Shown here in pieces: positions 28,020-37,651 of a stretch of 64,000 bases of DNA. The number at the start of each line of letters is the position of its first letter. The stretch's first letter is position 1. This stretch comes from Clostridium cavendishii DSM 21758 (GTDB lineage Bacteria; Bacillota; Clostridia; Clostridiales; Clostridiaceae): positions 313,709 to 377,708 of the forward strand of contig NZ_FQZB01000003.1 in assembly GCF_900141845.1 (NCBI RefSeq), given 5' to 3'. The notes beneath the pieces are model-generated. The model had not been told where the DNA came from. It saw only the letters and a program-made list of their open reading frames with translations, and did not search any database. The position numbers and the translations under genes are program-made.

Positions 28020-28153
28020 AATTTTTGTATCTCCTATCCATATTAATCTAATGTTTTAGCTTAATTATATTATAGTTCACTCCACTATCCAATGTATTGA
28101 GTTAACTCAAAATAAAGAATAATCTTATATAATTTTATAAATTCCTGTACATT

Positions 28154-28180
28154 AAAAAGCCTAGAATTTCTAGACTTTTT
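28154..28180 (-). terminator. terminator of the ArsC/Spx-like gene
   Basis: An imperfect stem AAAAAGCCTAGAA / TTCTAGACTTTTT (one mismatch) with T-run on the minus strand, 37 bp after the stop codon. Confidence 0.65.
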
Positions 28181-28216
28181 TTCATTAATTATTTAATTCA
28201 ATCACTTTTTCTGTAT

Positions 28217-28555
28217 TTATTCCCATTTACTCCAAACATCTGGTGTATATCCTACAGTAGCCTCTTTTCCATTTCTAACTATAGGGGTTTTATACAGTTT
28301 AGGATTTTTAAGCAACAGTTCTTCCTTTACAGATGTAGTTCTTATATCTGATATATTTAATGTTTTATATTCTTTTGTATTAATATTTATCAAATCATTG
28401 ATACTTATTTTACTTTTTATATTTTCCAGTTCTCTTTTACTAATAGCTTTTTCATTTAAATCTATAAATTGATATTTTATATTTCTTTCTTTAAAATATC
28501 TTTCTGCCTTTTTTGTATCAAAACATTTTTTAACACCAAAAATTTGAATATTCAT
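28217..28555 (-). CDS. ArsC/Spx-family thioredoxin-fold protein
   Basis: 112 residues. The N-terminus IQIFGVKKCFDTKKA keeps only one cysteine (C11) of the ArsC/Spx loop, and KTPIVRNGKEATVGYTPDVW is the usual C-terminal pattern. It lacks the CxxC of Spx. Members are thiol reductases (arsenate reductase-like or YffB-like). No arsenic genes are adjacent, so a stress or unassigned role is more likely. Confidence 0.8.
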   Translation of the reverse strand: MNIQIFGVKKCFDTKKAERYFKERNIKYQFIDLNEKAISKRELENIKSKISINDLININTKEYKTLNISDIRTTSVKEELLLKNPKLYKTPIVRNGKEATVGYTPDVWSKWE

Positions 28556-28634
28556 TTTTCTAATCCTTTCCTCTTATGCATTAACAAGTTGCTTTTTATA
28601 CAGTATAACATATATTAGATTTAAATAAGCATAA

Positions 28635-29183
28635 TTATGATATATTTTCAAGTCCATTACCTGGAGTTAGAACTGTAGATAATTTTCTAAGCTTTCTTTT
28701 TTCTGTAGCTTTATTATTTAATCGCTTTAGGATACTCATTCGTATTTCTCCCATAAGCTCTAAGACTTCCTCATCACTTAAATATATAGGATAACTTCTA
28801 ACTCCAACACAAGATTTATCTAAATTTTCAATATTTCTTGAATCATCCTTTAAAACATCCGCTAATAAAGTCATTGTAAAATTATAAAATAGATTTATAA
28901 TTTTTTGAGAATCTTTTTCTTGCACTAATTTCTCTATTTCTTCTATTGGATTAATTTTTATTTTATATATCTTATCAAAATTATTTTTAATATTTTTTTC
29001 ATGAACAACTTCAATTATACCTTCATTTAATAATTTACTTATATGTTTATATAAAGTTGATTTTGGTACACCCTTAAAGCTTTCTAATATTTCTTTATTT
29101 GTAACTCTATCTTTTTTTATGAGTTCATGTAATATTTTTATTCTAATAGGATGCATAAATACTTCTATCCTTTTATCTTCCAT
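28635..29183 (-). CDS. winged-helix transcriptional regulator (ArsR/PadR-like)
   Basis: 182 residues. The N-terminal winged helix (about 8-75) reads HPIRIKILHELIKK...TNKEILESFKGVPKSTLYKHISKL, an ArsR-like pattern. A helical C-terminal domain of about 100 residues follows, with a single cysteine. No metal-binding Cys pair is evident. AGGAGA precedes the ATG. It may regulate the ArsC-like gene 79 bp downstream. Confidence 0.8.
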   Translation of the reverse strand: MEDKRIEVFMHPIRIKILHELIKKDRVTNKEILESFKGVPKSTLYKHISKLLNEGIIEVVHEKNIKNNFDKIYKIKINPIEEIEKLVQEKDSQKIINLFYNFTMTLLADVLKDDSRNIENLDKSCVGVRSYPIYLSDEEVLELMGEIRMSILKRLNNKATEKRKLRKLSTVLTPGNGLENIS

Positions 29184-29294
29184 AATTTTATCTCCTCACA
29201 ATATGTTCTTATTAATCCCATTACCCATGATAATAATATCATATTTGTAAAAAAGAGTAAAATATCTTTTAATGATAAATTTTTTAATTTATTC

Positions 29295-30137
29295 TTAAAA
29301 TTTGTCCTTTTTATATTCTTTAGGTGATAATTTATAAAACTTTTTAAATACTCTAATAAAAGTAGAATAATCATTAAATCCACACATTTCAGAAACATCA
29401 TGTATATTTTTCCCCTGCTTTATGTACTCACAAGCTAATATCATTCTTTTTTGATTTATATATGAATGTAATGTATATCCTGTTTCATTTTTAAACTTAT
29501 GCATCAGATAATATTTACTTATAAAAAATTTATTTGAAATTGAATCTATACTTAAATCTTCCTTCAAATTATTGTTTATATAAAATAATATATTTTGTAT
29601 AATCTCATTAAAACTTATATCTGCTTTTTCCTTAGATAAATCGTAATTTAAGAAAAATCTATTCAAATTCACCATAAGTTTTATAAATAATGCACTACTC
29701 AAAATTGAACTTCCGATTACTTTTGAATCAACTTCTAATTCTAATTCTCTTATTAATTCATTTATATATTTTTTATCATCATTTTCTAATCTTAATAAAT
29801 TTATTTTATTTTTAGCAGCAAATTCAAAGCATTTTAAAAGATTAAAATCATTAGAATTGTTTTTTATTAGAAAATCTGAATTCACCCAAAAAATTATTCT
29901 TTCATATTCTTCACTTGAATCTATTATAGGTCTATGAACCTCGTAATTATTTATAAATAAAATATCCCCTGGTTTCAAATTATAGGATTTACCTTCTATT
30001 AAATAATTAACTTTTCCTGATAAAAAAACTATTATCTTATTAAACTCATGATAATGAAGTTCAAAACTTTCCTTCTTATTATCTTTCAAATGAAATAATT
30101 TAAAGTCCTTATATAAATAACCTCTTTTGCTTTTCAA
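29295..30137 (-). CDS. AraC-family transcriptional regulator with cupin sensor
   Basis: 280 residues. An N-terminal AraC-type cupin (about 10-100; ELHYHEFNKIIVFLSGKVNY, LKPGDILFINNYEVHR) precedes two helix-turn-helix motifs (about 180-278; FFISKYYLMHKFKNETGYTL and SEMCGFNDYSTFIRVFKKF). Such regulators respond to sugars or other small ligands. Translation starts at TTG 30137 with AGAGGAA upstream. It is divergent from asd by 140 bp, and no sugar genes are adjacent. Confidence 0.85.
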   Translation of the reverse strand: MKSKRGYLYKDFKLFHLKDNKKESFELHYHEFNKIIVFLSGKVNYLIEGKSYNLKPGDILFINNYEVHRPIIDSSEEYERIIFWVNSDFLIKNNSNDFNLLKCFEFAAKNKINLLRLENDDKKYINELIRELELEVDSKVIGSSILSSALFIKLMVNLNRFFLNYDLSKEKADISFNEIIQNILFYINNNLKEDLSIDSISNKFFISKYYLMHKFKNETGYTLHSYINQKRMILACEYIKQGKNIHDVSEMCGFNDYSTFIRVFKKFYKLSPKEYKKDKF

Positions 30138-30277
30138 TTAGTATTCCTCTTTCTACTTTTTATCTTTCTATATATTATAGCACTTTTTGCAATGTTTTTA
30201 GCATCTTTCTCACTATACTATGCAAAAGGTATTGTGTATAATTATAATTAAGACGATATTGGGGAGGTATTTTTATA

Positions 30278-31357
30278 ATGAACAAAAAATTAAGAGTTGG
30301 CGTTTTAGGCGCTACAGGCTTTGTAGGGCAAAGATTAATTACCCTACTTAATAATCATCCATTTTTTGAAGTAACAGTTTTAGGAGCAAGTCCACGTTCT
30401 GCTGGCAAAACCTACAAAAATATTTTAGAAAGTACTTGGAAATTAGACACTCCTATGCCAGAGTACGCTAAAGATATGATTATAAAAGACATTAATTCTA
30501 TAAATGAGATTAAAGGATTAGTAGATTTTGTTTTCTGTGCAGTTAATATGCCTAAAGAAGACATAAAGAAAATAGAAGAAGCTTATGCAAAAGCTGAAGT
30601 TCCAGTAGTATCAAACAACTCAGCACACAGAATGACAAAGGATGTTCCAGTTATTATTCCTGAAATAAATAACAATCATTTGAAAGCTATTGAAGCTCAA
30701 AAGAAGAGACTAAATACTACAAAAGGTTTCATAGTAGCAAAACCAAACTGCTCTATTCAAAGCTATGTACCTGCATTAACTCCTTTAATGCAATTTAAAC
30801 CTACTAAAGTTTTAGTATCAACTTATCAAGCTATTTCTGGTAGCGGAAAAACACCTAAAGAATGGCCTGAAATGAATGATAATGTAATTCCATTTATAGG
30901 TGGTGAAGAAGAAAAAAGTGAACAAGAACCATTAAAGGTTTGGGGAAATGTTGATGAAACTGGTATAACTTTAGCGGAATATCCAGTAATATCAGCTCAA
31001 TGTATTAGAGTTCCTGTTAGTGATGGGCATTTAGCTACTGTAGCTGTTAGCTTTGAAAACAAGCCAACTAAGGAAGAAATAATTTCTCTTTGGAAAAATT
31101 ATAAAGGAAGGCCACAAGAACTTGAACTTCCACTTGCACCAAAACAGTTCTTAACTTATTTTGAAGATGAAACAAGACCTCAAACAAGAATAGATAGAGA
31201 AATTGAAAAAGGAATGGGAATTACTATTGGTAGACTTAGAGAAGATAATATTTTTGATTATAAATTTGTTTGCCTTTCCCACAATACTTTAAGAGGTGCA
31301 GCTGGTGGAGCTCTTCTTACAGCAGAATTACTTTATGCTGAAGGACTTTTAAAATAA
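30278..31357 (+). CDS. asd: aspartate-semialdehyde dehydrogenase
   Basis: 359 residues, of the archaeal/fungal-like type. NADP-binding GATGFVGQRL (11-20); catalytic cysteine C158 in AKPNCSIQS; substrate-binding GSGKTPKEWPE. It reduces aspartyl phosphate to aspartate semialdehyde for lysine, threonine and methionine. GGGGAGG lies before the ATG. It is a single-gene unit, and no lysine riboswitch or other dap genes are present. Confidence 0.92.
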   Translation: MNKKLRVGVLGATGFVGQRLITLLNNHPFFEVTVLGASPRSAGKTYKNILESTWKLDTPMPEYAKDMIIKDINSINEIKGLVDFVFCAVNMPKEDIKKIEEAYAKAEVPVVSNNSAHRMTKDVPVIIPEINNNHLKAIEAQKKRLNTTKGFIVAKPNCSIQSYVPALTPLMQFKPTKVLVSTYQAISGSGKTPKEWPEMNDNVIPFIGGEEEKSEQEPLKVWGNVDETGITLAEYPVISAQCIRVPVSDGHLATVAVSFENKPTKEEIISLWKNYKGRPQELELPLAPKQFLTYFEDETRPQTRIDREIEKGMGITIGRLREDNIFDYKFVCLSHNTLRGAAGGALLTAELLYAEGLLK

Positions 31358-31367
31358 GAAATAAAAT

Positions 31368-31400
31368 AGGTAAGTATAGAAATTAAGCCTATACTTACCT
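31368..31400. terminator. bidirectional terminator of asd and the PL8 gene
   Basis: A 12-bp perfect stem AGGTAAGTATAG/CTATACTTACCT with a 9-nt loop, and T-runs on both sides. Confidence 0.9.
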
Positions 31401-31414
31401 TATTTTTTATTTTA

Positions 31415-34400
31415 TTAAAGTTTTCTTCTTAATATCAGACATCCTAAACTTAAAAATGCTAATCCTACTAAAGCAATATTTTTGCTTCCATAATTTTCAC
31501 CAGTCCTAGGAAGATAACTGTTATCACCCTTTTCAGCTATTACATATTGTGAGAAATGTGGTGTTTTGAATATAACTTTGTTTCCCTCTACTCTAGTTTC
31601 CATTATTTCAAATTTCTTCGTTTCTTCATTGTAATAAAATACTGCAAGCTTTTCTTTGTTTAATCCTTTTAATTCATCATCGCTTAAATTAATTGTTACT
31701 TCTGCTTTTCCATCCTTAAAATTATGAATTATTGTTTCTTTGTCTCCATCCTTAACAACAATATCAAATTTATATACTTTCTTAATACCTTTTAAGTTAT
31801 TAGATATTGGACTATTATCTATAGTACTATTTCTAATAATAACTTTTGAACCAGGATATAATAAATTTTTGTCTATTGCTGAAAATGGTAAACTTATAGT
31901 ATACCCATTTTCTTTTATCATAATTCTACCATTACCGTTTTTTATTGCTTCAATATCCTTTAATTCTATAACACATTCTTTTAAATCTGCTAAATTAGAA
32001 ACATCGATAACATTTACTTTATCCTTATCCTTCACTTTATTAACTTCAAAAACACCATTATTATTTATAATGTCTACTTTTACCATATCATTATTTACTA
32101 AATCTGATGAATTTTGGGGTGTTTCTGGTTTTAATGGACTAACTGGATTTATTGGTTTTTGTGGATCCACTGGTTTTCCTGGGTCTATTGGCTTTTCTGG
32201 ATCTATCGGTTTTGTTGGTTCTCCAGGATTTACTGGATCTATTGGTTTTTGCGGATCCACTGGTTTTTCTGGGTCCACTGGCTTTTCTGGATCTATCGGT
32301 TTTGTTGGTTCCCCAGGATTTACTGGATCTATTGGTTTTTGCGGATCCACTGGTTTTTCTGGATCAACTGGCTTTTCTGGATCAACTGGTTTATCATTCA
32401 GCAACTCAAATTGAGCCTTAAAGCTTTTTCCTGCTGAATCTTTAACATTAATATGCATTATAACCTTTCCATCCACATTTTCTATTTTTATATTATCATC
32501 CTTTGCTATAATGTCTTTTATTTTCTTATCTAATTCAACAGTTATTTCTCCTTGGTTTTTCATAGTTGGATCTGAGACAGCTATGTCTAATCTACCATCT
32601 TTTTCTTTAAGTATTAAAGATGCCATAGTGTTTACTTTTATTCCTGCTTCTTTAATATCAACAACTTTATCATTCCAGAAATTTGCTGCCATTATATTTT
32701 TATTTTCTTCTCTTACTGCTTGTACATCTTCATTGTTAATAAGTATATTTATATCTGCTTTCTTTGAATATTCTTCTACTTGTTCTTTAGTTTTCCCTGG
32801 TAAAAGAACATATTCATAAGTATCGTTATTAGGATTTACTCCATGTTCTTTCCACATTGTAAAAAATGTATTTGTCTTTAAATTTGCTGATTGTCCATTA
32901 TTAATATCTTTAAAACTTCCAGTTCTAGTATCTCTCTTAATCTTTAATGAATCTTTACTTGGAAAATAGTAACCTATACTTGAGTTACTCTTATTTCCTT
33001 CCAAATAAATCCATTTACTATTATCAGTTTTTGTTTCATTATCTATATCATTAGAAACTTCTTTTCCATCTACATATATTTTATCTAAATCTTTATCTAT
33101 AAGCCTATTTTCTACAATAGTTTCAACGCCATTATCCTTAGTACTAGTAATTCCTGAACCTAAAGCAACTATCTCATCATCAAACATAAAATATGATTTT
33201 TTAGCTTCTAAGTCCATTCCAAGATCCTTCTTAGTATTGGTTCTCTTATTATCTAAATACATACCACTTACGCCATAATCTAAAAGACTAGCACCTCCAA
33301 CCCAATCTCTTGTTGAAGTAGCTGTCTCACCTGGTCCATAACTAAGCCCTGCTACATTTTTAAATATAGCCTTAGTATCAACTGTAGTACCAGCTAGTCT
33401 TTTAGCATCAACTGTTGGCCAAAAGTCTTTAGAATATTGTTCGCTATCTCCATTATAAAGATATGTCATACCATCTGATGTATGATACCCCTTCAAATTT
33501 TCACCATTTAAAGATTCATAGTTTGAAACCCTACTTGAATACATACTTAATCCAAAAACAAAATTTGGAGTTCTATGTACTACTCTGTCCATATTAGGAA
33601 ACATAAAATTACCTAAAAGTTCTCCTCTAGGTTTTATAGTATCTTCCTTCATCAATTCCTTTACTTGTGCAGTAAATTGAATATTAGTTGAGTTAGCTAT
33701 AATATCCCTAGCATCATTTGATGTTATCCAACCTTTTATTATAGATTTAAATTTATCTTTATATTCTTGTGGTGCAGTTTCTGTATAGAAGGCTAAAATC
33801 CTTCTCATCAATCCAAAACCACGACCTGATTCCTTTTCACTTTCTCTAGAAATAGATCTTCCACTAACCATATCCATCATATTCCCTTTATACATAAGAG
33901 GGTCAAATGATTTTAATAATACATCATATATAATCTTTTGTTTGTCTTTAGGAATTTCAAAGCTAGTACCATTTAATACATGAGCTAACTCTCCAACTCC
34001 CCCTATCAGTACTCCGCCATAAGAACCTGCATAAGGAATTGAACCATGTTCAATCCAAGAACCATCCTTATAATACCCATCTGTTTTGGAACCTGTTTCT
34101 GAAATTATATCTTCTACATATTTGAATAAAGGATCTAGCTTTTCCACACCTAACTTAATTCTATCTTCATTTTTTGAAAGTAATCCGCTATAAATTATAA
34201 CTTTGCACATATCTGATCTATTAGCACCAACAGAAGGATATCTACCCTTGCTTATCATAGTAGGATCTTTTACATAATTATCAATTATATCAGTATATTT
34301 TGTTATTTCTTCATTAGATATTTTGTTTCTTATAAGAATTAATATACTATTTAATTTTTGAGGAGCTCCAACTTCCCAATCCCACCAATTATCATACCAT

Positions 34401-35680
34401 TTTTGACCGTCATATCTATTAGCTTTCATCCAATTTAATCCGTAGATTATATCTTTCAAAAGTTCTTCATTGCCCTTTAGTTTTGAGCCTTCCATAGCAT
34501 AAGCAACACTCATATCATATAATCTATTAAATTGAGTTGTAACCTGCGCTGAGCTAGTAGTACTTTTAGTATCTTCCCATAATCCACTAGTATTTCCAGG
34601 CGCTTTATTCATAGTATTCCAAGACTTCTCACCGCTTGCAACCATATTTTCTATTATAGTCATCATTTGAGTATCTTTTGTATCAATTATAGAATTAGGT
34701 ACCATTGTTTCAAAAATTGAATCTAAAATTTTATTATACATAGCTACATCTACATATTTAACGTTTACATTGAAGCTACCTAATACCTTATTAGATTCAC
34801 TTATAGCTGTTATAGTAGTTGTTCCTACCTTTAATCCATACACAATATTGTTTTCTACTTTTGCTATACTTTCATCGCTTGATTTTAAAGTATACTTTTC
34901 TGTAGAATACGACGGATATATTTTAACATCAGGTTTATAGCTATTATCAATGCCTATGTTAACATTTTGATTGGTAAATTCTACTTTTTCAAGCTTTGAA
35001 TCTTGTGCCTTAATTGAAAGATAATCTATAGCAAAGTTTCCACTTGCACCCACACTGTTTGCAGCTACTCTACCAAATACAAATATTATTTTCATTTTAA
35101 CAGCTGTACTTTTACTAGTTCCAATATTAGAAGTATAATCTTTCCACTCATTATTACCACTTAGTGTAATTAAGTCCTTTCTTTCAAGAACCTTTCCGCT
35201 TGAATCATAATACTCCGCTCTAACAACTAGCGGTTCTGACTTTGTAATATCTGTTGTTCTTAATTTAACGTTTACAATATAGTTCTCATTTGGAGCAATA
35301 CTCACAAAATCATCTGGTTGAAAAAATCCAACACTTTTATTAAAGTCAACCTGAAAATTTTTTCCACCACGGCTTGTTATATCTGAAACTACCTTTCCGT
35401 ATGGTTTATTATCTCCTGTTGCCGCTGCCCCAGCCCATTTTCTAAGTTGCCATAATTCAGGACGTACCTCATCTGCATAAAACGCTTTAAAATTATTATC
35501 CGTTTCTTTTTTAGTCTTTGAAAAATCATCATATTTGATAACATTACTATTTTCATTAATATTATCAACATATGCTATAGTATCAGCCTTAACAATTTTA
35601 CAGTTCAATGTTGATATCATAACTAAATTCGTTACACATATTCCTGCTAAAATTTTAGCAATAATCTTGTTTTTATTCAT
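31415..35680 (-). CDS. cell-wall-anchored polysaccharide lyase family 8 (hyaluronate-lyase-like)
   Basis: 1421 residues. A signal peptide (about 1-36) precedes a jelly-roll carbohydrate-binding-like region (about 50-235) and a Big2-type Ig domain (about 235-315). The PL8 helical toroid (about 320-680) carries NWWDWEVGAPQ and IEHGSIPYAGSYGG, which hold catalytic N, H and Y. Beta domains, a PEKPVDP repeat region (about 1095-1190), and LPRTG with hydrophobic anchor and RRKL tail end the protein. It probably cleaves hyaluronan or related glycans by beta-elimination at the cell surface. The start is ATG 35680 with GGGAGG upstream. Exact substrate is not certain. Confidence 0.88.
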   Translation of the reverse strand: MNKNKIIAKILAGICVTNLVMISTLNCKIVKADTIAYVDNINENSNVIKYDDFSKTKKETDNNFKAFYADEVRPELWQLRKWAGAAATGDNKPYGKVVSDITSRGGKNFQVDFNKSVGFFQPDDFVSIAPNENYIVNVKLRTTDITKSEPLVVRAEYYDSSGKVLERKDLITLSGNNEWKDYTSNIGTSKSTAVKMKIIFVFGRVAANSVGASGNFAIDYLSIKAQDSKLEKVEFTNQNVNIGIDNSYKPDVKIYPSYSTEKYTLKSSDESIAKVENNIVYGLKVGTTTITAISESNKVLGSFNVNVKYVDVAMYNKILDSIFETMVPNSIIDTKDTQMMTIIENMVASGEKSWNTMNKAPGNTSGLWEDTKSTTSSAQVTTQFNRLYDMSVAYAMEGSKLKGNEELLKDIIYGLNWMKANRYDGQKWYDNWWDWEVGAPQKLNSILILIRNKISNEEITKYTDIIDNYVKDPTMISKGRYPSVGANRSDMCKVIIYSGLLSKNEDRIKLGVEKLDPLFKYVEDIISETGSKTDGYYKDGSWIEHGSIPYAGSYGGVLIGGVGELAHVLNGTSFEIPKDKQKIIYDVLLKSFDPLMYKGNMMDMVSGRSISRESEKESGRGFGLMRRILAFYTETAPQEYKDKFKSIIKGWITSNDARDIIANSTNIQFTAQVKELMKEDTIKPRGELLGNFMFPNMDRVVHRTPNFVFGLSMYSSRVSNYESLNGENLKGYHTSDGMTYLYNGDSEQYSKDFWPTVDAKRLAGTTVDTKAIFKNVAGLSYGPGETATSTRDWVGGASLLDYGVSGMYLDNKRTNTKKDLGMDLEAKKSYFMFDDEIVALGSGITSTKDNGVETIVENRLIDKDLDKIYVDGKEVSNDIDNETKTDNSKWIYLEGNKSNSSIGYYFPSKDSLKIKRDTRTGSFKDINNGQSANLKTNTFFTMWKEHGVNPNNDTYEYVLLPGKTKEQVEEYSKKADINILINNEDVQAVREENKNIMAANFWNDKVVDIKEAGIKVNTMASLILKEKDGRLDIAVSDPTMKNQGEITVELDKKIKDIIAKDDNIKIENVDGKVIMHINVKDSAGKSFKAQFELLNDKPVDPEKPVDPEKPVDPQKPIDPVNPGEPTKPIDPEKPVDPEKPVDPQKPIDPVNPGEPTKPIDPEKPIDPGKPVDPQKPINPVSPLKPETPQNSSDLVNNDMVKVDIINNNGVFEVNKVKDKDKVNVIDVSNLADLKECVIELKDIEAIKNGNGRIMIKENGYTISLPFSAIDKNLLYPGSKVIIRNSTIDNSPISNNLKGIKKVYKFDIVVKDGDKETIIHNFKDGKAEVTINLSDDELKGLNKEKLAVFYYNEETKKFEIMETRVEGNKVIFKTPHFSQYVIAEKGDNSYLPRTGENYGSKNIALVGLAFLSLGCLILRRKL
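32150..32396 (-). repeat. 90-bp tandem repeat encoding a proline-rich wall-spanning region
   Basis: Three copies with a 90-bp period, marked by GGATCCAC at 32161-32170, 32251-32260 and 32341-32350. They encode 30-residue units of PEKPVDP/PQKPIDP/VNPGEPTK type. Copies are near-identical at DNA level, so the number may change by slippage or recombination. Confidence 0.85.
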
Positions 35681-35916
35681 TAGCTTTTCCTCCCTACACA
35701 TATATCATTAATATTTAATAGCAATTTTGACACCAAATATAATTAGTAGCTAGGAATAGCATTTTTACTATGTTATTTCCGAATTATAAGTTTTTTTGTC
35801 ATATAAAACTATTTTTTTATTATGACACTATAGATTTTTTCTTATTTATATAATTAAATTTAAATTATATATAATGACACAAATTGAAATTTACTACTAC
35901 TGTAATGCTTTTCAAG

Positions 35917-36609
35917 CTATTTTCTCTCAATCATGTGCTTTTGTGGTTTTAATGTAATATCTGTAATAGCTACACCATCTCTTTGTGACAGTACAAATTC
36001 AACAGCTTTAGCTACTTCCTCTGGCATAAGATAACTCTCTAAAGCACTTCCCTCTTTAAAGTTAGCATTTCTATAAAAGTTCGTTTTAGTCATATCTGGA
36101 TGAATAGAAATTACTTTAACACCATACTTTCTAGTTTCATCAAAAAGACTATTAGAAAAATGGCTAAGTGCAGCTTTACTTGCTCCATAAGCACAACCAT
36201 AAGTACTAGATTTTTTTGCAGTTATAGAAGATATATTAACTATAAAGCCCTTATTTTTCTTTATATCTCTAAGAAGGAGGTTTGTTAATACTAATGGTAT
36301 TTCCAAGTTTATTGAAACTATTTCATGAATCTTTTTAGTATTTAGTTCTTCATGTGGTCCAAAATAACCAACACCTGCATTATTTATAAGTATATATATT
36401 TCTTCATTCTTTCTTATGTCTTTTATCTTTTCACAAAGGAATTCTATATTGCTAAGCTCACAAATAATAGGAATAAAATTATTATTTTGAATATTATTTT
36501 TTGAAAAATCTCTCCCTATACCATAAACCTTATAACCTAATTTTAATAATATTTTACTTATTTCAAAACCAATGCCCGATGATGCACCAGTTATAATAGC
36601 TGTTTTCAT
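35917..36609 (-). CDS. short-chain dehydrogenase/reductase of a radical-SAM cassette
   Basis: 230 residues. Cofactor motif TGASSGIGFEISK (8-20), NNAG (about 77) and the catalytic YGASK segment (Y and K). Substrate unknown. The ATG comes one base after the stop of the radical SAM gene, within GGAAGGAT spacing, so these genes are translated together. It differs from the SDR at 40579. I infer that it acts on the product of the cassette or on a related substrate. Confidence 0.85.
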   Translation of the reverse strand: MKTAIITGASSGIGFEISKILLKLGYKVYGIGRDFSKNNIQNNNFIPIICELSNIEFLCEKIKDIRKNEEIYILINNAGVGYFGPHEELNTKKIHEIVSINLEIPLVLTNLLLRDIKKNKGFIVNISSITAKKSSTYGCAYGASKAALSHFSNSLFDETRKYGVKVISIHPDMTKTNFYRNANFKEGSALESYLMPEEVAKAVEFVLSQRDGVAITDITLKPQKHMIERK

Positions 36610-36610
36610 C

Positions 36611-37651
36611 TTATCTATCCTTCCAAATAAATATTTTTTCCTTAGGAATATATTTACTTACTAAACTATATATATAACTTGTCATATTCTCTGATAACTG
36701 GTTATTATAACTACAGACTCCTTTTACCGTTTCAAAAGGATAATTTAATATGATAGAGTTTTTTCTTTGCTTTCTCATTCTTTTTAAATAATCCTTTGAT
36801 ACCCTAAATACACCTATACTTATATCCATTATTTTATCAGCATTTATCTCATTAAATATAGTTGTAATTAAATTACTGTAACATACTTTCCAATTATTTA
36901 TATAAAGTATTGGATCAAAACATAACCTAACATTCCAGCCTTTATCTACAGCTTGCTTTATGCTTAAAATCCTATCCTTTAAGATAGGAGTTCTATTCTC
37001 ATAACCTTTTATAACCTCATCTGGTGATAAAGTCCAAGCTAGTATTACATTATCATAAGCCTCAATAGCACTAATCGCATTAAAATTTGCACTCTTAGTT
37101 CTTATCTCAATTTTTAAATCTTTATTTTCTTTAGTAAATTCAATCCATCTTTTAGTATAACCTATAACATTTTCAAAAGCTAAAACGTCTGTATCATAAG
37201 AAATACAAAGATATACAGGGTGGATTTTCAAAAGCTTTTTTACCTCTTCAAATATCTCTTCAATATTTACGAATATAACTATATTAGAAGAAGTGTACAT
37301 ACCTTGAAGATAACAATATTCACAATCATATATACAATTCATCATAGTTGATGTATAGTAAAAATAATTATTTCCAAAATCTTGACACATCTCTGCACCT
37401 TCATAAATTAAATTATCCCTTTTTACAGCTAAAATTAATTTAGGACTTCCCTTTTGTAATATATAATTCTGATGACTCCTAGAAAAAATATCCTTATAAT
37501 GATTAATCTCAATAAGCTCAGAATTTTTAAAAACTTTTAATACTTCTTTTGTTATTTCATAATTTAAAGCAGCTTTCTCAATGTATATATGTGAAAAATA
37601 AGGATTAAATAATTTTTTCTGTAAGCTTATCAAAATATCTCTTCCCCTCAT
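36611..37651 (-). CDS. spore photoproduct lyase-like radical SAM protein
   Basis: 346 residues. The SPL-type cluster motif is C106-IYD-C110-EY-C113 with YLQG following. By eye, C149 in YLCISYDTD aligns with the H-atom donor Cys141 of B. subtilis SplB, and NYILQKGS plus FYYT match the SPL family. Classical SPL repairs UV spore photoproduct in germinating spores. The ATG at 37651 overlaps the previous gene by 47 nt and lacks a binding site; a TTG at 37633 with GAGGGG upstream is an alternative. Cassette context with a nucleosidase-like gene and an SDR is unusual for repair alone. Confidence 0.85.
   Translation of the reverse strand: MRGRDILISLQKKLFNPYFSHIYIEKAALNYEITKEVLKVFKNSELIEINHYKDIFSRSHQNYILQKGSPKLILAVKRDNLIYEGAEMCQDFGNNYFYYTSTMMNCIYDCEYCYLQGMYTSSNIVIFVNIEEIFEEVKKLLKIHPVYLCISYDTDVLAFENVIGYTKRWIEFTKENKDLKIEIRTKSANFNAISAIEAYDNVILAWTLSPDEVIKGYENRTPILKDRILSIKQAVDKGWNVRLCFDPILYINNWKVCYSNLITTIFNEINADKIMDISIGVFRVSKDYLKRMRKQRKNSIILNYPFETVKGVCSYNNQLSENMTSYIYSLVSKYIPKEKIFIWKDR

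Noticed and set aside
28113..28143. Shared AATAATCTTATATAATTTTATA with 50240-50270
   Set aside because: About 22 matching bases of pure A/T in an AT-rich genome; no structure or gene context in common.
29165..29401. 78-codon minus-strand frame between two regulators
   Set aside because: Overlaps the 3' end of the AraC gene in another frame and has no ribosome binding site.
31740..32437. Several long plus-strand frames opposite the PL8 repeat region
   Set aside because: They are mirror frames of the proline-rich repeat (G/F/L-rich reading) with no binding sites.
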